Shown piece by piece: positions 1 through 12,740 of a stretch of DNA of 64,000 bases. This DNA comes from Gymnogyps californianus (lineage: Eukaryota > Chordata > Aves > Accipitriformes > Cathartidae): assembly GCF_018139145.2 (NCBI RefSeq), contig NC_059500.1:32593437-32657436 (forward strand). The letters are read 5' to 3'. The position numbers and the translations under genes are program-made. Position 1 is the first letter of the stretch. Every line of letters begins with the position of its first letter. The notes beneath the pieces were generated by a model. That model was not told where the DNA came from. It was given only the letters and a program-made list of their open reading frames with translations, and did not search any database.

Positions 1-3000
1 GCCTTTCTTTTTAAAATGGATTATTTCTGCATTGTGCTGTAGCGCAGAGATACCCAAAGACTCTAAATGAGCAAAGCTGGGTTTCAGAGAAGTCTTGATA
101 TAGCAACATATGCCTTTTTTTTGAAGCAGATGGTGTCAGTCACAGTGGAAGAAAGCACATGGGGAATGACATGTGCTTTTGGGCTGATTTATTCTTCTGT
201 GCTTGGTTGTTTTTTCCAGTCACTGCCTTGCTATGCAATTAATTAGTATTTTTCTCTGCCTCAGTGTCCTCTTTGTAGAACTGGATGCAATGATTTTACC
301 TCAAAACATGGGAGTGCTGGGACACTTCAGTGACATCCCTAACCCCTTTTGCTCTATATTTCCAAAAATGTAACGTAAAATGCTGTAGCTTGCCATCACA
401 GCAGTGAGAACCCTGAAGTGCTTTGTTGCCTTTGCTTTAAATTATCATTATGCAATGTGAAATACGTGGCTTGGCTTTCCCCAAATTTGCGTGGCCCCAG
501 TTTCCACACCCTGTGCCAATTCTGAGCTGCCATGACTCCACTGTAACTCCATCACTACCCTGGAGCTGATGTTATACACTGGGAGAACGAGCTTGGTTTC
601 TGTCTGGCCCACTAGTGAAGTGCTGTCCATGAGAGTCTCTCTCCAGCTTTGTGTCCTCCTCTGCAAAAAAGAGCCTGGACTTCTCCTAAGAAGGTTTAGG
701 CTTGTCTGGCTGTTGCATTTGTGTTGGTCCATGCTCTGCAGCCTCTTGATGGCTTCCTGTCTCATCCATACTAAGTATTTTGGTGATTGTGTCCTCTTGA
801 AGATTTCCCAGCCTTTCCAGGCATTGGATGGGTCCAGTATTTGTAGGAAGCTCATGCAAATCTGTGTGAAATTGCCTGTTCCAATGAACAGGGATCTACA
901 CAGAAACAGACACTCAAACATCTTCCAGAGGGCTGAGACTGGGGAAAATCGGCTTGGGCCATTTTCTTCTACTATGGTGGGGTGTCAGGAACAAGCTTAT
1001 TATCCCTGCACCTTGGCCTCAGAGAGGATGTAGGCACCACCTGTGTGTTAACTGTGGCTATGTCAAGAACTGATGCTTTACAGTAGCTTTGCATTAGTCC
1101 GCAACAGCTTTCCAAATCCACTGAGAGAGGCGAGTTTGAAGGTAAACAAGATATAAGCCCGATGGTGAATCTCTGCTGAGCCAGAAGAGGAATAACAAGT
1201 GTTATCAGCCCTGCTGGCGAAGTGACCTTCCTTGGGGCTTGTGGTCTTGACATCCAGGGAGGAAGGAGGGGATAAGCCTGGTGCAGCACTTGCTCTAAGC
1301 TCCCTCTACAGAGACATTTCCCTCCACCCGCAAGCTGGAGGGGTAGGTGATCCAAGCCTGGGAAACTCAAGAGTTGATCGTATATAAATAAAAATGGTTG
1401 TTTTAAAAAGCAAATAAGAAAGAGGTCCTTCTCCTCTTCCACCTACCTTCTATAAGATGGATCAGAAGCAAAGCATGGTGTGCCACCACTACAAAGACTT
1501 AAACAGTGAACATCATTTCAATACAGTGTGTCTACGTAGGCTTCCTTGAGCAGAGATTGATATGTGTCAGGATTTAATCAGTGTATGAATAATAACAGAA
1601 CAAAGAACAGCAAGTCAGCAGGCTCCCTGCTCACCACTTAATGGTTATCTGCCTGTGTTTATCTGTACCCACACACTGCACATCGCTGAGTCTTAATGTA
1701 CATTAGCTTTGCTGCTCATGCCGGTTTAGCACCCATATGCCAGCTCTTCCGTGAGGGCAGCACTAGCAGCCCAAGCTCACAGGGTCATATGCCATATTTT
1801 ATTGTGAAACACTCAGCTTTTTTGTTTATAGATCCTAGATACAAATTTCAGATAAGTATGATGAAATAGTGGGTCTGTTTTGTTTTGTTGTGCTTTCCCC
1901 ATATGCTAAATACCACACTGAAACATGCTCAAATACCTACTAAAAAGGAGCCATCTGGGAGGTATTTAGTTTCACAGCCAAGTATGGACGTTGGTTGAAT
2001 CAAATTCCAGGATGCAGACATTCAGGATCAAGTCTAGATCCAAAAGTCGAATTCCAAACTTTTGTAAGGTACAGGGAAAGCAAACAGCTGAAACCATTCA
2101 CCACGATCATTGAGGAGTAATCCTTTAACATTTCTGGGGTTTTTTGTAGAGCAGAGGAAAGTCAGCCTGGCTTAGAGCAGTGGATCCCAACTTTCCCGTC
2201 CTTGTCACGCATAGCCATATTGCACTTGGAACAGAAAATGCTGCGGCGGCAGCGTGAGCATCCTGCTAAACAAAGTGCTGGGGATCGGCGGCTGAGATGT
2301 AGTGCTGCTGCACCCTGCATCGCAAAAAGGATGGCAACAGGGCTGGGATCTGTTCCCAGCCCCGCCACTAATTTGGCAGGCATCCTGAGCGAGCCGCTCC
2401 GCATCCCACCCTTTGTCTTTTCTCTGTGTTGTAAGGTCTTCAGGTCAGCGGCAGAGTCTCCCCGCAGTGCTACACACAGGGGAAAGTTATGGCTAAGGCC
2501 ACTTGGCAACACATCAATTACTGTGACAATATGACACAGTGCTTAGGTTTTACAGGGTTTCATCCCCTCTTGATGTACCACACCGTGCAGCTGAGCGTGC
2601 TGACCTGCTGGCCAGAGCTAATTGGCCCCGCAGCTGCTTGTCTTTGGGAATGCACCTGATGCCACGAATGTCCTTTGGGTGTACACATGCTGCACCTCTG
2701 CTGTTAGACAGCACACAACTCAGACCAGCTCTGTTGGAGGACTGGGCTTTCACCCTTGGTCTTGGCTCAAGGATGGAAGAGCTGCTTCCCACCCACGCTG
2801 CAAGGTGGAGAGCGTCCTTCGTGGCCCTAAATTAGTTTTTAATTTGTACTGAAATGGGAGACTCCAGGGGTAAGCACAAATCCTGTGCTCCTGCACAAGG
2901 GGCAGCGGAGACAGGTGAGTGCATGTGCCAGGCTAATGTCAAAGCCGTTCACCTGGGGCTTTGAGCCACATCACTGCTTCTGATACAAAGCGCAGCAGTG

Positions 3001-6000
3001 TTTCAGGTGGTTCGCAGCTGGTGACTGTCTGTTCATTTGGTGGTTGGTTGGGTTTTGCTTTTTCAAAGTGCCAGATTTGTTGCTGCATCAGACACGTGCT
3101 GTAGCGGACGCCTTATGAAGCATATGTCTACTTGCTTTCATCAGCATGTGCTACAGCCTCAACACTTGTTATTACTGAAGGGAGGGGAAGGTTTGTGTGT
3201 AAACAAAGGTTTACGACGTGCATTAAAAACGTCACACGCAGTGTGAAGCACAAACCTCCTCGTAAATGTGGCAATACAAACCCAAATATTCTAAGCAGGG
3301 CTTCCACACTGAGGCTTTGGTTTTGGTTTGGCTGTGGTCTGTAGAGAAAAATTTATCTTTCACTCTGGTGTGTCATGTACATTTCCAAGAGATGAGTATA
3401 AAGCGTTTCGGTTGTTTTAAGAGGGGGCAGGACCGTTTGTGTTTGGGATCTGCTCTGCTGGTATAAATAGAAAGATAACTGCATAAAAGCAGAGACTCTG
3501 TTGGGAACAGGAATCTGTAATGACATGTTTCATTTCTATAACGTGTGAATCTTCTTCTCATCATTCAAAGCAAAGCAATAAGAACAACCAGCTTACCCTT
3601 AGGGGAGAAATGACAGGGATAAGTCACTGCGGCACAGTTGTTTTTTGCCTTCCTAGAACAAGCAGGGGTAGGAAGCTGGAAGGTTCTTAGATGTCTCTCT
3701 CCTGGATTGCTAGCCCAAATCTCAGCTACTCATGCCAGTAATGAGAAGTATCAGATTGTCTTGTCCAGGAGCTGAGAAGCTGAAGTCATCTTTCTGCACC
3801 TAAAATTATGTCTGGGTTGATGGGCATTTATTCCTTGCACCAAAATATAAAAGCTGTTGATTCAAATGGCATGGGATTTGGGAAATTTTTTTGCTTCATC
3901 TTCTTGAAGCATCTCTTAAGAGGCAAGTGTGAGATTTGCTGATCTTTGCCACCCACCGCTCTCTGACTGTGGCTGGCTGGGTGGCTGTTTCACAGGCCAG
4001 AGGAGGATTTCCCAGAAGAGGTGAAACTTCCAGGACATTTAGGCTCAGCAGCTCTTCCTGGCACGCCTTTTGCCAAACGCATTTGCAAACCTCACCAGGG
4101 TCCTGGCGAGCCTGCCTGAATCAGGCGTGTCCAATTATGCACACACAGCAGCATCCAAAATAGGCCGCCCCTCCTGGCATGCGGCTCCGCAGCACCGAAA
4201 GCACGCTGGAGCCGCTCCACTGCAGCCAGCGGACTAGCACCAATTTACTTTGATTAACAGCCCTCCTGTGGTTTTCCGACGGAAATCTCTGCAGCAGCCG
4301 GCATGAGGCGGTAATTTGTTGCAAGACCTCTGCTCTAGGGCATATTATGCATTAGCCTAACAGCTCTTTTCTAGAAGTGCTTTTGGATCACTGGACAATG
4401 CTTACAGTACGTCCTTTCTTGGCTGGCAGGTCCGTGTTCCTGGAATAGCAAGGCGTGCTCTGAAACAGCCATGTGTCTAGCTGGGCTACTGCTTCGAGGC
4501 CAGCTGCAGCGTGCCTGAGCCATTCCTGCCCTCCTGCACCTGTTGGTACTCTGTCAACCGGTTATCACGCTCTGGTGATAAGGTGCATTTTGCCTTCAAA
4601 CCAGGTGGAGGTTCCCCCAGCAGGAGGTGCGGTAACCCACTTGTGACCCTGGGTGCCTCCAGAGCAGATGTGCCAGCTTAGCAGCTCTCTTGTCACCGAG
4701 GCTGTGTTTTAGGTAAGCTAGCAAGAGAAAACAAAATTTGGATGCTTTCTCCTCATTAATCCCACTGTGTAATTGTGACAGGCAGTGGCTGAGGCTGAGG
4801 CTTCTCCACAGTCACTGCCCCAGAAGCCTCAATGCAATAAGAGATTTTAGTGGTACCTCCTGTACTACTGACCAGGAGACCACTGTATACCGAGGGCGTT
4901 AGAGATCCACGCAGCAGTTAACTGGAGGAGGCACAGGCTGGTGCTGGGCTGCGTGAGGCTGCATGTCCAGCGTGGTCTTCAGGCTCTGCTGTGCTGCAGG
5001 TATCCCTCAGCCGTGGGGTAGCCCCCCCAGCTCACCGTGATGGGGCACCCTGTGGGGAGCTCCCACTTGGTCCCAGCAATTACACCACCTGCATGACATT
5101 TTGCCTTTATCTAAAAGTGCAGCAAGAAGATCTCATTTGAGCATCGTCTTCGTTTGACAGCAGGAATGAAGGATAAAGTTGTTTTCTTGTGAGAAAATTC
5201 TATAATGTCTCAAATGACCAAAATGGAATAACCCTTCCCTGGACTGGATCTGCACAGCACACTGCATATAGCATGGATCATTAGATACTGCACAACTGAG
5301 GGTTGCCAGCATCTAAAGGGACGTAACATTATCTACAGTTCTCTGTCTTTCTTTATAGCGTTAGCTCTAATAAAAAGCATGTAAAATGATACTTCACAAA
5401 GTCAGAGTGCCTTTCTTTCTTACAGGGAACACGATGGACCAGCACCTCCTGGTGCAAAAGCACCACCATGCAGGCAAGAGTTTACCACTGCAAACAAGTA
5501 ACAAATAGCTGGACAGAACATGAAAGCTCACGTTTAAAACTGAGTTCTGCAAAAAGGAATCTGATTTTGCTGAGATGAGACTGCTGCTGGACTATTTTAA
5601 CTTAGGCCTTTTTCATGACTGGCTCTAAATATCCTGTGGAAAGCCCAGACCCTTCAAACTGAATTCATGAATTTACAGGCAAGTAAATAAAAATAGGATT
5701 AAAAAAAAAAAATCCCTAAATTATATCTGATAGTGCATTTGAACACAAAGATAGAATGATCGGAGAAATCTGCTACAGTTGGCATGGGGCTAGCTAAAGA
5801 CAACCTGTCGAAGAAGGAGAAGAATTAGCAGCAGCTTCGAGTGTTTTGATTTCAGCTCTTGCAGTCAGGCTTGGAGACAGCTCATGCATTTCCAGATGCT
5901 CTACCACCAACTTTCTGAAGGTGGTAGTGTTCTCTTCAGCAAACTTGCAGCTCTCACTCCAAATGAAAAAGTTAAATGCCTGTCTGCTGTAGGGACGAGG

Positions 6001-6074
6001 AAGAGCCAAGCAAGTGGGAGGAAAGAAAGTCACCAGGGGGAAGCCCTTGCAGAAGTTAATCTGCACTGTCCCGG
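1..6074. other. Non-coding flank downstream of KLF4; no gene seen
   Basis: Both strands were read for coding or repeat signatures. The two overlapping ORFs at 448-1033 and the one at 972-1442 (about 155 codons each) have no recognisable domain and are within what chance gives in 64 kb. A short poly(A) tract lies at 5701-5712. No tRNA, CRISPR or young transposon was recognised. Confidence 0.7.
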
Positions 6075-6673
6075 TGTTGTGGTTTAACCCCAGTCAGCAG
6101 CCAAGCACCACGCAGCCACTCCTCACTCCCACCCCCCTGCTCCCAATGGGATGGGGAGGAGAATCCAGAAAGAAGGTAGAACTCGTGGGTTGAGATAAGA
6201 ACAGTTTAATAACTAAAGTAAAATATAATACTAACAATAATAATAATGAAATATAATAAAAATAATAATAATAGTCATGAAAGGGAATATAACAAAAAAA
6301 AAAAGGAGGGAAAAAAAAGGAAAACAACCCAGTGATGCACAATGCAATTTTTCACCACCCGCCAGAGCCGTGATCTGCCCCTCCCGGCCAGCTTCCTCCT
6401 GTTTATATACTGGGCATGACGTTCCATGGTATGGAATATCCCTTTGGCTAGTTCAGGTCAGCTGCCCCGGCTATGCTCCCTCACAGCTTCTTGCACACCT
6501 GCTTGCTGGCAGAGCATAGGAAACTGAAAAATCCTTGGCTTAAGATAAGCGCTACTTAGCAACAACTAAAATATCAGCGTGTTATCAACATTATTCTCAC
6601 ACTAAATCCAAAACACAGCACTGTACCAGCTACTAAGAAGAAAATTAACTCTATCCCAGCTGAAACCAGGGCA
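6075..6673 (-). mobile_element. Solo LTR of an avian endogenous retrovirus (ERV type)
   Basis: On the minus strand the element begins TGCCCTGGTTTCAGCTGGGA and ends GGGGTTAAACCACAACA, the TG...CA termini of a very abundant bird LTR family that I know from many bird genomes. Length is 599 bp. It has a TATATAAA promoter box (6402-6409), an AT-rich trinucleotide stretch in the 3' half (about 6205-6290), and an ATTAAA signal (6205-6210). Flanks are CCCGG and CCTGG, a 5-bp target duplication with one mismatch. No internal retroviral genes adjoin it, so it is a solo LTR left by recombination. The exact family name is not certain. Confidence 0.85.
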
Positions 6674-9600
6674 CCTGGTGAGCTGAAAACTGTCCTGTTC
6701 ATCTCAGTGAAGAAGGATCTCCACTGTGCAGTGCTGAGGGCTCCTTCTCCCAGGGTGTTAACTTGTTTATCCCTTTTTGGAGCAAAGTGAGGGAGAGACA
6801 CAAAGATGCACAGGACACTGTGGTGACTGCCTCATTTTGTTGCTCCAAGGAGCGGTGTACAAAAGGAGATCCTTCTGCTTGGGCCTGCCTGTGTCCCAGG
6901 GAGCCAAAACTGAAAAATAAAGGTGCAGTGCAAAGGTATTTAGACCATCTGCACTGTCTGTTCTCATTATGGTGACTCGTGTAGGGACAGACACGCTGTA
7001 TTTTGTGGAGGGAATTGGAAACGCATTCCACTTCATTCTGCATTTGCAAATGCCAGATCTTGTTCAGAATAATCTCCGCTGGATCCAGTAGTATCCCACT
7101 AGCCGAGCTGCAGCAACCCACAGTTATGAGTTCTGCAAGTTGCCTTGTCCCTTTAGCGTACTGGATGCAATTTAAAAATAAAGAAAAAAAAAAAAAGGAG
7201 ACTTTACTGGTAAACCTATAGGTAGGCAGGGAACCAAAGGTCTTAGGGAATCAAAGGTCCTCATTCATCGCAGCGCAGTACTTAAACTTGGCTTTCAAGA
7301 ATCTCAATTTTGTACATGTCCTGCCTCAGACAGAAGGAAAAGTTTCTGTGAGTTGGTAATACCCTGTGTGCAGTACTTTGTTGAAAAATATCCACAGTGA
7401 CACTTGAAGGCCATTTACCATGTTATGAAAAACAGCTTGTGATGTGTACGTCATGAGAGACTGTATCCATGCAGCAGCTGACCTGGGATAACTTACTGTA
7501 AAACAATGAGGCACAGGACAGCTAAAGCTCTTAAATACCTGCTTGGTGGTTTGTGTCCATAACTAGTCATGAAGCCACAAACAGCACCAGATCTGTGATG
7601 TGGGCAGTAGCATGGGCTCCATGGTTGATGAACGCCTGGATACTCATGTTCTATGGTAATATTGGCAGAAAAATTACCTAATAGAGGAAGACTTTTCCAG
7701 ATCTAAATTCTGCTTCTTCATACACACAGAAATTTCCTTAAACTCTCCTTGTGTTGCACAGCACATGAAGTTACTCCTTATGCTTTACTAACAAGCCTCC
7801 CACTGTACATACTGGTGCATATTATCAACAGCTGGTCAGAGACATGGTGACAGCAACATCTCTTCAAAGCACGTGGCTCTGTGGATACCGAGATGGCCAA
7901 TAAAGCTGGGCTGCTGTCACTTGTGTTTTGTTTTTGGAGAAGCAGCAGGGCAGGAAAAAAACAAGTATCTTAATGCTAAAGTCCTTCAGGCTTCTGCAGA
8001 TGAGGCCACCATGGTCAAAGACATTTTGAAAAACTCTGCCCTTGTGATGAGATGTGGGCTGAAAGTTTGCCAGTCGGAGTGATGTTTCCACTGCTAATTT
8101 TCCACCATTAAAGTATGCCAGTTTGTGAAAGGACAGCAAGCACTGCGAGGACAGGATATACTTTATTAACAATTATTCACATGTCATCTTAAATAAAAGA
8201 AGACAAAACACAAAATTTAGCCGGAAGGTAGGTTGTTCAGGTAAAAGTCTAAGACGTGCCAGAAATAAAATAGGTTTTCACGTCTTTGCTCACCAGCTCA
8301 GCCATTGATCTGAAATCAAACCAAAAAAAAACAAAGCCTTGTGATGCTGGCCTCTAAGTGTCTCTCCAGGAAGCAGCTTGAGATGGAGACAGGAATTTAA
8401 CTTAATCATATTCAGAAAACAAAGAAGTAGAAATTACAGCATCACTGGAGTCACTGAAGTATTTTGAGCTGCCTTCTCAGAGTCTTAATAAAAGATGGAT
8501 AAACAGGTTCCAAAAATATGTGAAACCACCACACCTAAACCCTAGCCCATTCCTAGCATTAAAATGTTAAATTAAACAAAATGTTTTCAAAGGCTTTGAA
8601 ATGTTTGGTGATTATTTATATGATGGCAGTGCCTTCAAGCCCAGACAAAATCAAGGCCCCACTGACCGTGCAACAGCTCTTGCCACTTAAACATTTGGGG
8701 CTGCACTTCCAAAAATGCCGGTGTACTGCATCTTTTAGAACTGGGCTGCTGGCTGCAGTGACTTGAGAAGGCTTCAGAGGACCTTTCTTAGACACTGACA
8801 GACTTTTAACTCCTTCTCTCGTATCTTTTTTTCCCTCTGCTTTCTTTCCAAATGCAATTTCCCTTATGTTAAGCGTGCTTCCAGGCCTGCGGTGACACGG
8901 CAGGAGAGGTAGCAGCAGCGTGGGTCTCTGCTTGGTCCCTGCTGGGGCTGCCAGCACTGCTGGGGGAGCGCGGCTCTAGCACTGCTTCAGCCCAGAGGAC
9001 AGCCTGGGGCACTGGGGGTCATTTTGGCAGGTACCTGGAGCCTCTCCGCTTCTAAGAAGCACCCATGATTATGGATAAAGATGGGTTGTGCCTCCAGAGG
9101 CTGCAAGACCTCTGGTCTGTTTCTAAAAAGCAAGCTATCACCACATGCCGAAGTCCTATAGACCAGGGCTGAATCTTTTGTATGCTCATCAGAGTACGCT
9201 GGGCCTGAAACCGAGTTTGACCCCCCTACAAGTACTATTTGAAAGACAGTTTTCAGCTCGTGTGCCTCTGACATCCATTTGTTGTGGGGTGCCTGTGCAT
9301 TACCACGTTACCAGGCTTTGCTAGCGTGATTACGTATAAAATGTTGTCATCTGCGGGGGAAGGGAGTTGCAAGCACACCTCAGTACCGGCTGATGAAATT
9401 TCAAGCTGTGCACCTCCGCGAGGTAGTTCACGTAGCGATTTGCCAAGGCGGGGGGAGGCTGTTTGCTGTTCTCCTGTGCGTGCCCCTCTGCAGTGGTCCC
9501 TGTCACGGCTGGCTGGATACGGCAGCTACACAGAAGCAGAAGCGTGGCCCTGGCATCTCTGTTACCCCACAGTCAACAAACACTGTGCTCTTTAAACCTT

Positions 9601-11324
9601 TGCAGATCACCTACCTGTCTGACTTTCTCCATGAAGATAACCCTCAAACCACATTAAACAACTAGTACATGGGGAAATTTTGTGCGAGTTCCCAGAAGTT
9701 TTGTAGGTGCAATAAGGCTAAAATAAATTGACTGATGAGATTCATTTTACCCACTTAGCTTGAATGTGGGAACAGAGGTTATTTTACCACAAGTGTTTAT
9801 CTTGCTGGTTATGATTCAGCTTGCCAACTGTTGCCGTATGACCAGAACAAATTTATTTTCATAACCAGAGAAGCTTTAATAACAATTTTATTAGTCAGAT
9901 GTCTAAAAATCTCATTTGCTGTTCTAATGTATGTCCCCAACATGGAGGGCTGCTGAATTGAATGGCCTGTTTGCTTTCTGCTTCCCCTGTGGACTTTTTA
10001 ACTTCCTCTTCAGAAGAGCTGAACAAACTGCTTGATGCATTTAATGCTGAAATCAAAAACCTAGTGTGGAGGGTGAGTAGTTCGCTAAATGTCCTGGAGA
10101 GCTTCAGTCGTGCTCATCAGCTTAATGTTGGCTGTAACCGTCAGGTTGGAGCCATGCATATGTACCTGAGGCTTAAATAACCCGAGTCTCACCAAGGCTG
10201 TCTTTGGTTACTGCTTTGCATATTCAGGTTGTAAGTGGAGGCAGCTCAGAAGTCACTGCTGTATGCCTGGCCGAGCCGAGCCTCCACCAGCGCATCAACT
10301 GTTCGGGCGAGAGCAGGACCTGGATCTGGAGGAGGACCTGCAAATGCCTGACTTCGATCCAGCGCTGCTCACAGCAGCCTGCAGAGGCCTGGCCATACTG
10401 CCTGTGGCCCGGTAAACATCAGCCCTGGCACAAGCAGCCTGGCGTGTCAGCAAGGGCCAAGATCTATTTTCATTTCAAACAGTCCCCTGAAATAAATAAA
10501 ACTTGAAAGAAAATGTCGTCAGAAACCATCCTGAAACAGATAGTGAAAAGCTTTCTTCCTGATGCATGCAAAGTCAATTAGTGTGTTACTAAATACGTGC
10601 CGGGAGACATCATCATAATAGGAACAATCAGTTCATTTGAATAGTCCAATATGCTTTTATGCTGTATTTGTTTACCTTGTAGAGCGTATCCGCGATATGC
10701 ATGTAAATGCCAAAGTCTATTTCTTGTTAAGCGTAGTAATCCCTCCTCCCTTCAGCTATCATCAGTGCGGTTCCTTGTTTGTACCTGTCAAGGGTTGCTG
10801 AAACTTACAACTGTTGGTTTAGGCAAATGCGCAGTCCTTCGCCAACAGGAATATCCTGTTTAGGGGAGTGCTGTAAGGTGCCAGTTATATAAACTTAGCT
10901 GTGTACTGTCACAACAGACCACTCCATGAAAAAATGAAGAGTCGTTACAGGTAAGGGAGCCCCTTGCTAGAAACCTAACCATTTGTCTAAGCAGGGACAC
11001 TGATTTTTCTCTGTTAATGTGGGCTGCAAATGATTAATTCCCAGTTATCTTCCAGCAGTAGAGAAAGCCCCTCTCAGTGCAAAGAGGCTGGTAAGGTACA
11101 ACAGCATCCGAGTGCTAATGAAGGCAGGCAGACGTGAGGCCTCCAACAAGTCTAGTTCTCACTTCAGCTTTAGTTTATCAATCAGGGGAACAAGCCAGCA
11201 CATAAGCACGGTCCCAGTAATTACACTCAGTCCTATGCCAAACAGACTTCAGCCTAAGCATGCAAAGCAAGTGGGAATAGGGAAGTGATCTTGGTTCCTC
11301 TTCTAGGTGTAGGAAGCTGAAACG
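6674..11324. other. Non-coding flank; no gene seen
   Basis: Mixed-composition sequence with many stops in all frames. There is an A-rich tract at about 7182-7195. I recognise no exon, RNA gene or intact mobile element. Confidence 0.65.
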
Positions 11325-11442
11325 CAGGGAAGTTCTGGCACTAATTCAGCAAGGTGCTTAAGCCTGTATTTAATTTTTAAGCTCTGAAATGCGTGGGTGG
11401 AACCTGGCTCCATGAAGTCAAAGGCAAAACTCACATGAAGTA
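11325..11442. repeat. Possible ancient amniote interspersed repeat fragment
   Basis: The phrases AAGGTGCTTAAGCCTG and AAGTCAAAGGCAAAACTCAC, followed by AGGATTTTGCC, resemble an old repeat common in turtle, crocodile and bird DNA that contains the words 'gcttaag' and 'gaagtcaatggcaaaactc'. The match is from memory and degenerate, so this is tentative. Confidence 0.35.
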
Positions 11443-11477
11443 GGATTTTGCCTTCTCTGACTATGAAAGTATTTTGG

Positions 11478-11572
11478 GAGGGAAATAGCTTGCCTCAGGT
11501 CACACTGGGAGTCTGTGGCAGAGCTGGGAATTGACACCAGGTCTCCAGAGTCCCAAACTAGTACCTTAACCT
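11478..11572 (-). repeat. Ancient MIR-type CORE-SINE fragment
   Basis: On the minus strand the order is GGTTAAG, GACTCTGGAGACCTGG, CCCAGCTCTGCCAC, GTGTGACCTGAGGCAAG. This is the diagnostic order of the tRNA-derived head and start of the core in MIR-type SINEs of amniotes (tail of box B, then 'ggctctgccac' and 'gtgtgaccttgggcaag'). The 3' part is decayed beyond recognition. Its age implies insertion before birds diversified. Confidence 0.75.
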
Positions 11573-12055
11573 GTTTTTAACTTACTGCACGCTTCCTCCC
11601 AAAACATCATTGGACATACTTAGATACACCAGATATCCCTGAATGGCTATAAGCCTGTCAGTTGTTTTGGCCAGCTTTGGAGGGTAAGATGAAAAATACA
11701 GCTTTTATTTCATCGTCTGAGTGATGTTTAAATAAGATACAAACAAAAAAACTTGAATGCATGCTCATGGAGGATTGTGTTATGTGATGTACATCATTGC
11801 AGAATCTCTGGTTTTATGTATCAGCAAAGCGTACAGCTAAAAGCCAAGAACTATAGCATGGCATTGGCTTATGTAGGTAGCCTGTTGCTATACTGATCTT
11901 CTTTCCTAGGTTTCTAAAGCTGGAAGGCATGGCTGTGCTGGGATTGCTCAGAGATTTCCTCCAGCACCAGCCAGCTCCGTGCATTGATTTATTCACTCAG
12001 ATTGATTCTGACCTAAAAGGATGCTGCCAGCCTAAGCTCCTGACAAAGCTTCCCG
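11573..12055. other. Non-coding spacer; nothing recognised
   Basis: AT-moderate sequence without coding or repeat signatures that I can support. Confidence 0.6.
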
Positions 12056-12077
12056 CCCCCCCCCCCCCCCCCCCCCC
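12056..12077. repeat. Poly-C run of 22 bases
   Basis: Uninterrupted C22 after TTCCCG. Homopolymers of this length are unstable and hard to sequence, so the true length is uncertain. Similar but shorter C runs occur at 28809-28825 (17) and 37370-37383 (14). Confidence 0.95.
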
Positions 12078-12149
12078 AAATAAACAGGCTGTGGTCAGCT
12101 GGTGCTGACTGCACCTGCCTTGGCAAAGGGAAAGGTGCAGATCCTCATA

Positions 12150-12740
12150 AAATGCTTCGGCATGGCCACCGGAGTTCACGTCTGGCTGTGGATCTGCTGG
12201 TGGTGCTTGGGTGGGACAGGAGACCTCGCTCCACAATGAAAACCCCGGCCGAGTCATCCCACCGGGAACTGCGGCTGGACAAGCTGAGCAAACCCACCCT
12301 GCGCACACCTTCGCAGGGCCTGTCCCCAGAGACACCAGGGCAGTGGCACCCAGGGCCGGACGGGTTCACCCACGGCTTCGGGGCCGTCACGCGGGCGCTG
12401 CTGGTGAGGGACGTGCTCTGTCCTGCCGACACAGATCAGAAGCTCCCAAACTGCTCACAGCTCCCCGAGGCCAGCCTTAGCCCCAGCGCTGGTTTTGAGG
12501 TGTCGCCTCTTCCCATCCTCCGGCATCTCCCGGCTTTTTCTTGTTATTCTCTTGGCGGGAGCCGGCGCCCAGCCGCCGCTCCCCGCACGGCCGCTCCGCC
12601 CGGTGCCCGCACGCCGCCGCGGCCCGGCGGAGCCGGCAGTCCTCACGGTGGCACTAGAAAACAATTAATCACGGCTCGACAAGCCCATCTGCTGCTGCTG
12701 CTGCTGCTGCTCGTGGGCTGCCGAGCCTCTGCAGCCTAGC
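12150..12740. promoter_or_regulatory. Isolated GC/CpG-rich patch, possible small CpG island
   Basis: GC content and CpG frequency rise sharply, most strongly at 12,545-12,660, between AT-richer flanks about 11 kb beyond the KLF4 3' end. A 195-codon plus-strand open frame (12152-12739) spans it, but its residues look non-globular, it ends in a leucine run made by a CTG repeat, and no domain is recognisable. A distal promoter, enhancer or lncRNA start is more plausible than a protein gene. Confidence 0.45.
12691..12712 (+). repeat. (CTG)7 trinucleotide repeat
   Basis: Seven consecutive CTG units lie at the 3' edge of the CpG-rich patch, a short microsatellite. Confidence 0.9.

Noticed and set aside
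448..1442. Three overlapping ORFs of about 155 codons at the left edge
   Set aside because: About two frames of this length are expected by chance in 64 kb. They overlap on opposite strands and show no recognisable motif.
2165..2215. hAT-type transposon start (CAGTGGATCCCAACTTT)
   Set aside because: One short resemblance without a matching inverted terminal repeat or target duplication nearby.
12152..12739. 195-codon ORF in the CpG-rich patch as a protein gene
   Set aside because: Low-complexity Pro/Arg/Ala content, a leucine run produced by a CTG repeat, no domain and no splice or start support. Kept only as a CpG-rich regulatory candidate.
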